NCBI GenBank assembly: GCA_964388445.1
Contig: CAYMAI010000007.1
Location: 121,772-185,771 of the forward strand
Direction of reading: 5' to 3'
Length of the DNA stretch: 64,000 bases
Source: CAYMAI01 sp964388445
GTDB lineage: Bacteria; 4484-113; JAGGVC01
This document shows positions 56,871 through 64,000 of this stretch, piece after piece. The notes beneath the pieces are model-generated. The model was given only the letters and a program-made list of their open reading frames with translations, was not told the origin of the DNA and made no database searches. Position numbers and translations under genes: made by a program. The first letter of the stretch is position 1, and each line of letters opens with the position of its first letter.

Positions 56871-58256
56871 CTATCGCTTAAGCCTTTTAATGAAATCTTC
56901 GACCTCGCCTACTCCGCCCTGGAAAATTAAGTAACCGTTCGGCGGCTCGCGCTCGGTAATGTCGCCGGCAATCGGGGTTTCCATTATTTCCCTTACTTTT
57001 AATGGATCATCAGTCTGCCCGAGAGCCCAACAGAGCTTCATAAATGCCGCTTCGGGCAACATGTTTCCGAGCGGAATAATGCCGATATCGAGCAAAAACC
57101 TACCCGTATCGTACACGTACATTTGAACGTAGCCCCATAGGGTCTGCACGGTCATAACGACCGTAACTCCTCGTTTGATTGCCCTTTCGAGACTTTCGTT
57201 GAGTTCGTAATTTACGTGGCCAAGTCCGGTTCCGGCGATTACGATTCCCTTATAACCCATTTCCACCAAACCATCGATAATGTCGGGTTTGAAACCGGGA
57301 TAATAGTATTGAATCGTAACCCTATCGTCGTAATAAGGAAATATTTTGACGCTATTATCGGTCCGTCTTGTCTTGAAATCACTTTTAATCGGCGTTATCT
57401 TTCCCCATTCCACCATCGCAAGCGGCACGTCGCTTATAGTCCTAAAAGTGGAACGATAGCTCGAGTGCATTTTCCGTACACGCGTTCCGCGATGGAGCAG
57501 GCCGTACTCGTCGCTCGTTGGGCCGTACATACAAACCATCACTTCCGCTATGTCGCCGTACGCAGCAGTGTAAACACTGTGAATCAGATTCCTCGCTGCG
57601 TCGGAGCTCGGTCTGTCGCTAGATCTCTGGCTTCCAACAAGCACGATCGGCACGGGCGAATCTTGAACCATGTACGAAAGAATCGCGCCGGTATGGTGCA
57701 TCGTGTCTGTGCCGTGCCCGATTACGATTCCCGCGACGCCTTTTTCTATTTCCTCGCCTATGCGCTCCGCCAATTTAAGGTATTGAACCTTTGTCATGTT
57801 TTCGCTGAAAACGCCAAACAGCTTTTCCGTTTTCAGGTTGCAAATATCGGCAAGCTCCGGAACGGCGCCGTAAAGCTCGCCAGGGCTGAATGCGGGAATA
57901 ACCGCTCCGGTTCGATAATCAAGTCTGCTCGCAATCGTGCCGCCGGTGCCGAAAAGTTGTACGTTCGGTTTCGCCGGGTCGAACGGAAATTCCTTTTCGG
58001 GAATTTTGTAATGCGCTTCCTTGTTGCCGCGTTCGGTTATTTCTTCAATCTGGTCGGTGGCCACTCCGACGTTGTAACCGGTAGTCAGTTTGAGAACGAT
58101 ATGCCGCTCATCTTCTATTTCGGAGCGCGGCAAAATCACGCCCTCGAAACTTCCTTTGCGGCTTGCGACGGTCACTTCGCTCCATACGCCTACGTTAAAC
58201 CGCTTCAGCGTTTCAAGAGCGTCGCCTCGATATCCTCTGAATTTGTCATCGCCCAT
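56871..58256 (-). CDS. gatD: Glutamyl-tRNA(Gln) amidotransferase subunit D (archaeal type)
   Basis: 461 residues. Residues ~1-90 form the beta-barrel domain peculiar to GatD. Residues ~95-440 are an asparaginase-like domain with the active-site Thr in FGTGGTIASRLD (T107) and the second Thr-Asp in HGTDTMHHTG (T183-D184). It releases ammonia from Asn/Gln for its partner GatE, which amidates Glu-tRNA(Gln). It follows gatE by 6 nt. Plain asparaginases are ~330 residues and lack the N-terminal barrel. GatD is normally archaeal, so this is unusual in a bacterium. Confidence 0.92.
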   Translation of the reverse strand: MGDDKFRGYRGDALETLKRFNVGVWSEVTVASRKGSFEGVILPRSEIEDERHIVLKLTTGYNVGVATDQIEEITERGNKEAHYKIPEKEFPFDPAKPNVQLFGTGGTIASRLDYRTGAVIPAFSPGELYGAVPELADICNLKTEKLFGVFSENMTKVQYLKLAERIGEEIEKGVAGIVIGHGTDTMHHTGAILSYMVQDSPVPIVLVGSQRSSDRPSSDAARNLIHSVYTAAYGDIAEVMVCMYGPTSDEYGLLHRGTRVRKMHSSYRSTFRTISDVPLAMVEWGKITPIKSDFKTRRTDNSVKIFPYYDDRVTIQYYYPGFKPDIIDGLVEMGYKGIVIAGTGLGHVNYELNESLERAIKRGVTVVMTVQTLWGYVQMYVYDTGRFLLDIGIIPLGNMLPEAAFMKLCWALGQTDDPLKVREIMETPIAGDITEREPPNGYLIFQGGVGEVEDFIKRLKR

Positions 58257-58262
58257 TATGCA

Positions 58263-60236
58263 TTACCGTCCATTCGCCGCGGACAGTGCCGCGCCGCCCG
58301 AGTATTCGCCTATCATCGCTGAAACTTTGGAGCCCGCAACCGCGCCGCGAAGCTCTTTCATCGCGAGTCCCATCACGTACCGCTTCCACTTAATTCCGGG
58401 AGGAGCGTGCCGCTTGCGCGGCGTAAACTCCGCCGCCTTCGCTTCCTCGACGAGCGCTTCCACTTCGAACTGCGGAATGTCTGAAATCGCGAGTTCTCCG
58501 AGTATTTCATCCACCGTTGCAGATTGCCTTTCTATCATCCGCAATAGCACCTTTCTCGCTACTTCGCGCTGAAACTTACCGGCGCGAAATGCCCTAAAGA
58601 ATTCGTTCAGCCTTTCTTCCGATAAACTCCCGGGGTTTCCCAAAGTTGAATCCCTTCGAACCGGTCCGGAGCACCATTCCACAAGCGCGACGGCTGCAAA
58701 TTTGGCGTCTGCACCCGCTTCGACAGCCTTCGCAAACAGGGAAGCGTATGGTGAAATCGACAGAACATCCGCATGATATGCAGGCGCGCCGATGGAAATC
58801 AGTTTTGCCCGCATTTCCCAAGGCGGTGCCGGTGTTGTAGCACGCAGTTTTTCGACTCTTTCTTGTTTGATTTCGGTCGGCGGCGTATCCGTATCAGGAT
58901 ACATTCTGTCCGGGCCTGGAAGAATCCGCTCGAAGTCCGTTAGTCCGCCAGGCTTCGCTTGCCGCGTCTCGCTTGGTACTCCTCTTAACGCATCGACGAT
59001 TCTTAGTTTGATTTCTTGCGCCGCAGTAATCGTATCCCGCCTTTCGCCGCACACGAGCGCTACCGAGTCGTTTTCTCCTGCGTTCATTTCCTTCAATAAA
59101 TAATCTCTGTCGATTTCCCAGCCTTCATACTTCGGCCAATCGTCGGTATGAATCATTATCGGAGGTAGATCAATGCAGGCGATAACCCTTATTCTTCCCT
59201 TTACTTCATGCGCAAAATCGAGACCGGGCTGGACAGGCGCGGATAAAACCCCCGCGAGACCCTCAAGCTTTACGGCGCGTATTTCGTCTCCATTGCGCAT
59301 ATTCGGAAAAATCCGGGAAAAGTTCATTTTCCCGGCTGAACCAATTATTTCCGCTTCCGTCACCGAGAGATTTTCTTCGGTTACTCCCTGCCGCAATAGC
59401 TTGTCTCGCAACGAGAGCAGCCTTAGCTGTCTAATCGCTTCGTTTTGCGTCAGCGCAGGAATAAGACCGTAACGCGGCACACCTTTGATTTCGACGCGGG
59501 TGCCGCCAGTTACAGAAACGTTAACGTCCTGGCGCACGCTGCCTATGCCCCTGCGTACATTGCCGCTTGCTTTGCAAACTCGTCCGAGAAGTTCCACAAC
59601 TTCAGCAGCTTCGTCCGGAGTTCGCATATCCGGCGCGGTAATAATTTCAATCAGTGGCATACCCAGACGGTCGGTTCTAAACCAAATAAAATGTCCTTCG
59701 TCCTTCACTTCCCGGCAAGAATCTTCCTCTACGTTTAGCTGAAAAATCCTAATCTGCCGTTCATTATACGGAAGAATCCCATCCACGCCGATAATTGCGG
59801 TGCGCTGAAAGCCCGTGGGAATCGAGCCGTCGAGATACTGTTTCCGGGCGACATGGACTTCGTCGATTACATTCATCCCGAACATAAGCGCAATCTGAAT
59901 TGCTTTGTCCACGGCCTCTTGATTGATCGGAAACGGCGGCGTGTCGTCCATTTCGTACGTGCAAACGCTTTCCTTGTTTAGCAAGTACACGACGTTTTTC
60001 TTCGTTTTGAATTCCATCAGTGCTGTGCCGTCGTATTCGCCAAGCTCGGAAAGCGTGGGACGCATATGCCTCAATACTTCGACGTCGTGCGTATCCGAAT
60101 ATAGTCCAGCCGGACAGCGGCAAAAGAGCTTTCGCCGCGTAAAAAGCTGTTGGTGTATTTCAATCCCGCACTTGAAACCAACGGCTTCATAATCGAGATT
60201 ATCGAAATTCAAGTTTTCGTAGTCGAGCCTTTCCAT
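58263..60236 (-). CDS. gatE: Glutamyl-tRNA(Gln) amidotransferase subunit E (archaeal type)
   Basis: 657 residues from the ATG at 60236 (GGAGG 5 nt upstream). The N-terminal kinase-amidotransferase part is GatB-like: FKCGIEIHQQLFTRRKLFCRCP, TDRLGMPLIEIITAPDMRTPDEA, and GSVRQDVNVSV. A GAD-type insertion resembling that of bacterial AspRS (AVKLEGLAGVLSAPVQPGL) follows, as in archaeal GatE and not in GatB. The C-terminal helices match the YqeY-like tail. Together with GatD it forms Gln-tRNA(Gln). Bacteria normally use GatCAB. Confidence 0.93.
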   Translation of the reverse strand: MERLDYENLNFDNLDYEAVGFKCGIEIHQQLFTRRKLFCRCPAGLYSDTHDVEVLRHMRPTLSELGEYDGTALMEFKTKKNVVYLLNKESVCTYEMDDTPPFPINQEAVDKAIQIALMFGMNVIDEVHVARKQYLDGSIPTGFQRTAIIGVDGILPYNERQIRIFQLNVEEDSCREVKDEGHFIWFRTDRLGMPLIEIITAPDMRTPDEAAEVVELLGRVCKASGNVRRGIGSVRQDVNVSVTGGTRVEIKGVPRYGLIPALTQNEAIRQLRLLSLRDKLLRQGVTEENLSVTEAEIIGSAGKMNFSRIFPNMRNGDEIRAVKLEGLAGVLSAPVQPGLDFAHEVKGRIRVIACIDLPPIMIHTDDWPKYEGWEIDRDYLLKEMNAGENDSVALVCGERRDTITAAQEIKLRIVDALRGVPSETRQAKPGGLTDFERILPGPDRMYPDTDTPPTEIKQERVEKLRATTPAPPWEMRAKLISIGAPAYHADVLSISPYASLFAKAVEAGADAKFAAVALVEWCSGPVRRDSTLGNPGSLSEERLNEFFRAFRAGKFQREVARKVLLRMIERQSATVDEILGELAISDIPQFEVEALVEEAKAAEFTPRKRHAPPGIKWKRYVMGLAMKELRGAVAGSKVSAMIGEYSGGAALSAANGR

Positions 60237-60319
60237 CACGCCTCCGCGTATTGCCCGCATCCGGCAAGCGATATCCGGTGGCTGTGCGCCGAAATGGGTT
60301 AAGCGATGCAGGCGGGCGT

Positions 60320-60348
60320 ATTATAAGTCTGGAATGCTTTCGTAACAA
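60320..60348 (-). promoter_or_regulatory. Promoter of gatE-gatD
   Basis: On the minus strand TTGTTA at 60343-60348, 17-nt spacer, TATAAT at 60320-60325. It leaves a leader of about 75 nt before gatE. Confidence 0.6.
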
Positions 60349-60460
60349 GGAAAATCGGCTTTTTACAGACCGTCGCAAACCACTTCCGAGCGAATCATTC
60401 AAGGGCGGAACTTAATCGATACTCACGCCGAAATGAAAATCACAGCCAAGCCGCGCGGAC

Positions 60461-61204
60461 TTATTCGACCGCGAACGTAAGCGAAACGACGGCGGTAATG
60501 TCTTTTTCCAGCGAACTCGTATCGTAAACGCCGTAGTCGCTGACATCCGTCGAATTTTTGGCAGTAATCTGAAACACTCCCATTCTCGCGGAAGCAAGCG
60601 GGCCAAGCTTTCCGCCTGCATTTTTTACTATCGTTTCGGCGCGCTGCCTCGCGTCGCCGGTCGCCTCGCCGAGCATTTCGATGCGCATATCCGCGATTTT
60701 GGTGTAAAGGTATTCGGGCGAATAACTTTGAAGACCGATGCCTTCGCCTATAAGGTCGGTTATTTCCTGCGATAGCGCAGTTATGCCATCTACATCGGTT
60801 CCGGAAACTTCGAAGTTCTGAGTCATTTGCCAATACCAGTGCGTCACTTGGCTGCCGTCTGCTTTAGTTTCGTAGTAACTCAAATTCCCGCTGGAAATCG
60901 GGCTGAACTTGATGCCATCTTGCGATACGCCCTTTTCCGAGAAATACTTCCGGACGCGGTCTGCGTCGGTTTTGACCGCGTTGAACGCCGCGGTCATATC
61001 CTCGCTCTTTCGGCTTACGCTGCCGCGCCAAACGGCATAATCGCTGACAATGCTCTTTTTTGCGCTGCCGGTAACTGTCAACGTATCGCCGGTCCGCTTC
61101 ACCTTGACAAGCGTATTTCCGACGATTGCCGCCGAGGCGACCATCGCAAGGGCGATCATAAGTAGACCGAGAAAAATCGGCCCATTTCTATCCGAATTTG
61201 ACAT
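60461..61204 (-). CDS. SIMPL-domain (DUF541) envelope protein
   Basis: 247 residues from the ATG at 61204 with a GGGG 6 nt before it; an ATG six codons earlier is possible. A hydrophobic N-terminus (residues 8-30) anchors or exports the protein. The rest is a SIMPL domain: LVKVKRTGDTLTVTGSAKKS, RGSVSRKSEDM, and DARQRAETIVKNAGGKLG near the end. Family members are periplasmic or outer-membrane proteins that assemble into rings, with function poorly defined. No operon partner is clear. Confidence 0.88.
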   Translation of the reverse strand: MSNSDRNGPIFLGLLMIALAMVASAAIVGNTLVKVKRTGDTLTVTGSAKKSIVSDYAVWRGSVSRKSEDMTAAFNAVKTDADRVRKYFSEKGVSQDGIKFSPISSGNLSYYETKADGSQVTHWYWQMTQNFEVSGTDVDGITALSQEITDLIGEGIGLQSYSPEYLYTKIADMRIEMLGEATGDARQRAETIVKNAGGKLGPLASARMGVFQITAKNSTDVSDYGVYDTSSLEKDITAVVSLTFAVE

Positions 61205-61243
61205 TAGAATCCCCGCGGTCAAAATCCCGCAAGTGGGATTATA

Positions 61244-62473
61244 CTACGACACGCCAATCGGCTTGCGGCAGTGGATGATATTGCTTGTTTCGCCGCCGAG
61301 CGTGCAAAAAACCTCAAAATCCCCTGCAATTTCGATGATGGATTCAGTCTCGCCCGGAGTCGTGTTGCTCCATAAAACTGCAAATTCCGGATTTGACATC
61401 CATTCGACCGCATCCGTAACAACTTCTTCGCCCTGTATAGCCTCGAAAGCGTAAGGTGAAGCTTGGTCCAAAACATACGGATCTGAATCCGTTCCAGTGC
61501 CGGCAACGCCGCCGGTTAAGAGCGAAATTGTAATCGAAACAACCGAACCGCCGCGCCACTCAACCGTATTTCCCGGCACACCGAATGTCGAATCGGCCGA
61601 GTCGAACGGAACAACCCGATAAAAGCCGTCTATTGCGGGGATGAGCGTGTATTTGAATTTGAGAAATCCGCCGCCTTCGGGAAGCATGCCGTCCCCGAGC
61701 GGCAATTGTGCCACCTGCTCAAAAGTCTCCTCGCTGCCGTCAAAGCTAAACTGCACGTCGTAATCTGTCAAGCTGCGCAAATAGTTTAGAGCAATCGGAG
61801 TAATATCTGGTATGCCGATTTCTCCGTCGCCGTCGCCGTCAATCGGGGAAGCGGGATCCTCCGGATCCGTTATGACATGAAGATAATTTAGCGCAATCGG
61901 TGTGATGTCGGGTATGCCTACTTCTCCGTTCTGGTCGTAATCGCCCTGATTCCGGTAACTCCACGTTAAAATCGCGCCGCCCGCTCCATCGTCGGTTAGT
62001 TTAAAATTTGAAACCGAGCTGGGCGCGCTAGTCGGGGCGATTGACGCAGACCTTTCCATTTCCGAATCGCGCCCGTACCCGAAGAGAAGCACCGCACTGC
62101 CACTTGCATCAGGATTTGCAGCGCCGCGAACCGGAACAGCTCCAAAATCCACCATTCCGCGCCCGGCTCGAAACGCTGCGACGATCGCCTCGCCCTCCGC
62201 CCATCCGCCGGACACGTTTTCGACTTCCATATATCGAAGCCTATCCGCGTCGAAGCTAATACGAGCGAACGCCGAACCTTTACCGGAAAGTGCAATTCGC
62301 ACTTCATTCGGATTCGGCTCGACGCCAATTTCGGGAAGCGGATTTTCGCCGATAGCCGCCAGCGAAAAACCGTCTACCGGTGTTTCCGAGGTAATCACAC
62401 CTCTACCCGAGCTGCATCCCAGAAGTTCGGTCGCCATTAGCGCCGCAAGAAAAATCCCAACCAAGTATTTCAT
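61244..62473 (-). CDS. Lipoprotein with Fn3-like domain split by paired dockerin-like loops
   Basis: 409 residues. The signal peptide ends LLGC, a lipobox. Residues ~55-150 look like a cohesin- or strand-rich domain (VRIALSGKGSAFARISFDAD). An Fn3-like start SVSNFKLTDDGAGGAILTWSY precedes GDYDQNGEVGIPDITPIALNY and DGDGDGEIGIPDITPIALNY, after which YDVQFSFDGS resumes. The C-terminal part (~290-409) is a further Ig-like region (SIDGFYRVVP-like FYRVVPFDSADS). Same family as the three left-end genes 57 kb away. Partner unknown. Confidence 0.85.
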   Translation of the reverse strand: MKYLVGIFLAALMATELLGCSSGRGVITSETPVDGFSLAAIGENPLPEIGVEPNPNEVRIALSGKGSAFARISFDADRLRYMEVENVSGGWAEGEAIVAAFRAGRGMVDFGAVPVRGAANPDASGSAVLLFGYGRDSEMERSASIAPTSAPSSVSNFKLTDDGAGGAILTWSYRNQGDYDQNGEVGIPDITPIALNYLHVITDPEDPASPIDGDGDGEIGIPDITPIALNYLRSLTDYDVQFSFDGSEETFEQVAQLPLGDGMLPEGGGFLKFKYTLIPAIDGFYRVVPFDSADSTFGVPGNTVEWRGGSVVSITISLLTGGVAGTGTDSDPYVLDQASPYAFEAIQGEEVVTDAVEWMSNPEFAVLWSNTTPGETESIIEIAGDFEVFCTLGGETSNIIHCRKPIGVS

Positions 62474-62612
62474 ACAAGCACCTTCCGATCTTGTGATTCA
62501 CGCATTGCAAAGCAACTATCGAATTGACGAACGCGCGATTGGGAAAATCCCGACAAAAGAATGCGTTCGAAGCGTTGCAATACCAAAAAAGCTTTCTCCC
62601 CAATGTGCCGGG

Positions 62613-64000
62613 CTAATAAAGCCGGACAAATTTAAGGTCATAGTTGTCTGACTCTTGATACGCGATTGCAGGAAATCCGCCCAACGACACCAGAGAAGTA
62701 TATGAACCTACATCGCCATCGCTGTCCAGTGCGAGCGGCGCCTCCCAAGCACTTCCATCGGCGTATATCGCTCGTATAAACTTCAGATCGCCATTCCCGC
62801 TGTCGTAATACGAAATTGCCGGATATCCGTTAATTACAGCCAGCGATGAAGTATATCCGGAATCTACTGCATCCAAAGTTTTCGGCGTACCCCAAATACT
62901 CCCATCCGCGTTCGTTGCACGAACGAATTTAAGTGACGTATTTGTGGAATCCAAATATGAAACCGCCGGGTGTCCATCCACTACCGCGAGTGAACTCCAT
63001 ACGCCCACATTACCCGTGCTATCAGGCGTTAACGGCGCACTCCACGCGCCGCTTCCGTCGGCATCGTTGGCGCGCACGTACTTCAAATCGGCATTTGTCG
63101 TATCGTAATACGAAATGGCCGGGTATCCGTTCACAATCGCGAGCGATGTGTACGCGCCTACATTTCCGGTTGTGTCGATTGGCTGCGGTGCTTCCCATCC
63201 GCTTCCGGCAGAATCCGTTGCGCGAATATACATTAGGTCATCGTTGGTACTATCGTAGTACGAAATAGCAGGGAAGCCGTTTACTTCCAACAAGGAAGCG
63301 GTTATACCGACATCTCCTGCGCTTGCAACCGTGAGAGGCGAATCCCACGCCGTACCATCGGCGTCTGTAGCGCGAACGTACTTCAGATCGCCGTTTGTGT
63401 TATCATAATAGGCAATGGCAGGATTTCCGCTAATAATCGAAAGAGACGGATATTGACCAACCGAGCCTGTTTCGTCAAGGACTTGAGTCGATCCCCATGA
63501 AGTTCCATTTGGATCCGTCGCGCGAGTGAATAACAAATTGTCATTTATAAACTCGTGGTGAGCAACGGCAGGATTACCGTTCACAACGGCCATCGAATTA
63601 TAGAAACCCACAAAACTCGAACTCTCGGCAGTGCTTTTTCTCCAGCCATGTACGGCAACCGTGAATGTTGCAACATTCGTTGCGCCGCCGTTATCGGTTA
63701 CACGCACGGCGGCGTTATTCATCGAGGGTAATGCGTAAAAGTGGGACATTGTCGCCGACGTGCCGCTTGCGTCCCATACTCCATCGCCGTCGAAATCCCA
63801 TTCGTAAAGCGTGATCGACCCATCTGGATCGCTCGATGCCGAAGCGTCGAATTGCACGTTTACCGCTTGATATCCGCTTGGCGGACTTGCGGAAAGCTTT
63901 GCGACAGGCGAAATGTTTCCTGCTGCGTTTATGCCTACCGTATCTACGCCCCAATCGCCGTCGTTGTCCGTCACGCGCAGCTTCGCGTTGTAAAGCCCGG
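62613..64000 (-). CDS. PKD plus seven-repeat beta-propeller-like exported protein (partial)
   Basis: The frame is open at the right edge, so the N-terminus is missing. The visible part starts within a PKD domain (GLYNAKLRVTDNDGDWG), then a second PKD domain (ISPVAKLSASPPSGYQAVNV, YEWDFDGDGVWDASG). From 63614 to 62616 there are six complete and one short ~50-residue repeats with the core SLAVVNGxPAISYYD and DLKYVRATDADGS. Seven repeats suit a seven-bladed beta-propeller. It is probably secreted or surface-bound. The repeated unit resembles bacterial proteins with unknown ligands. Confidence 0.88.
   Translation of the reverse strand, partial: GLYNAKLRVTDNDGDWGVDTVGINAAGNISPVAKLSASPPSGYQAVNVQFDASASSDPDGSITLYEWDFDGDGVWDASGTSATMSHFYALPSMNNAAVRVTDNGGATNVATFTVAVHGWRKSTAESSSFVGFYNSMAVVNGNPAVAHHEFINDNLLFTRATDPNGTSWGSTQVLDETGSVGQYPSLSIISGNPAIAYYDNTNGDLKYVRATDADGTAWDSPLTVASAGDVGITASLLEVNGFPAISYYDSTNDDLMYIRATDSAGSGWEAPQPIDTTGNVGAYTSLAIVNGYPAISYYDTTNADLKYVRANDADGSGAWSAPLTPDSTGNVGVWSSLAVVDGHPAVSYLDSTNTSLKFVRATNADGSIWGTPKTLDAVDSGYTSSLAVINGYPAISYYDSGNGDLKFIRAIYADGSAWEAPLALDSDGDVGSYTSLVSLGGFPAIAYQESDNYDLKFVRLY

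Noticed and set aside
57216..58322. 368-residue plus-strand frame
   Set aside because: Antisense to gatD; it lacks a ribosome site and conserved motifs.
62616..63614. CRISPR-like array
   Set aside because: The ~150-nt periodicity is due to coding repeats in one frame; there are no short identical repeats with unique spacers.

Overview
This 64 kb window comes from a didermic (Gram-negative-type) bacterium. It encodes outer-membrane beta-barrels, many lipobox-bearing lipoproteins, multiheme c-type cytochromes and bacterial housekeeping genes: rpsO-pnp, scpB, purQ-purL, an ECF sigma factor and HD-GYP, HDOD and SpoIIE signalling proteins. The phylum cannot be named from the sequence. The mixture of an archaeal-type GatDE amidotransferase, exported proteins with a dockerin-like 'GIPDITPIALNY' motif, a formiminotransferase-cyclodeaminase fusion and S55-like proteins suggests a poorly sampled lineage. 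Base composition looks uniform, and no insertion sequence, prophage, CRISPR array, rRNA or tRNA was recognised. The window reads as chromosomal core plus envelope functions.

Layout. 1-3754: three minus-strand exported proteins with paired dockerin-like calcium loops, the first cut by the left edge. 4277-9341: HD-GYP response regulator, thioredoxin, CcdA-TlpA fusion, HDOD protein and a phosphate acyltransferase. 9434-15106: lipoproteins, ScpB, two proteins sharing a 'DDGT...GSGHAV' domain (one a predicted HEPGH metallopeptidase), then an ECF sigma factor with a membrane partner. 15179-28907: Nudix hydrolase, DUF2225, FTCD, HTH-receiver protein, DUF885, beta-carbonic anhydrase, a helical sensor without output domain, a small barrel, an S55-like protein, nitroreductase and NDH-2. 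28998-36936: GNAT protein, an MntA/HepT-like pair running directly into purQ-purL, then rpsO-pnp and a small lipoprotein. 37033-44811: paired MshEN-like domains, an FAH enzyme, a subtilisin lipoprotein, and a porin-cytochrome locus (octaheme lipoprotein, decaheme MtrA/DmsE-like protein, outer-membrane barrel). 44816-50689: an operon of hybrid-sensing histidine kinase, receiver-PP2C phosphatase and an unknown exported protein. 50821-55360: a complete DtxR-regulated Mn/Zn/Fe ABC importer. 55424-60236: aspartate kinase, then gatE-gatD. 60461-64000: SIMPL protein, a fourth dockerin-like lipoprotein and a PKD plus beta-propeller protein cut by the right edge.

How the genes work together. The CcdA-TlpA fusion and thioredoxin can supply reductant for c-type cytochrome maturation, which the 18 haem-binding motifs at 40705-43063 would need. 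These cytochromes and the adjacent barrel look like a conduit for electrons across the outer membrane. The kinase, PP2C and ECF sigma modules give envelope signalling. Genes for metal import sit beside their own regulator with a candidate operator. GatDE would make Gln-tRNA(Gln) by transamidation.

Most noteworthy points: an archaeal-type GatDE in a bacterial gene neighbourhood; an MntA-like protein lacking one catalytic Asp and a HepT-like toxin translationally coupled to purQ, with no purS present; dockerin-like calcium-loop pairs apparently nested inside Fn3-like sandwiches; and metal permeases that both carry winged-helix-like tails.
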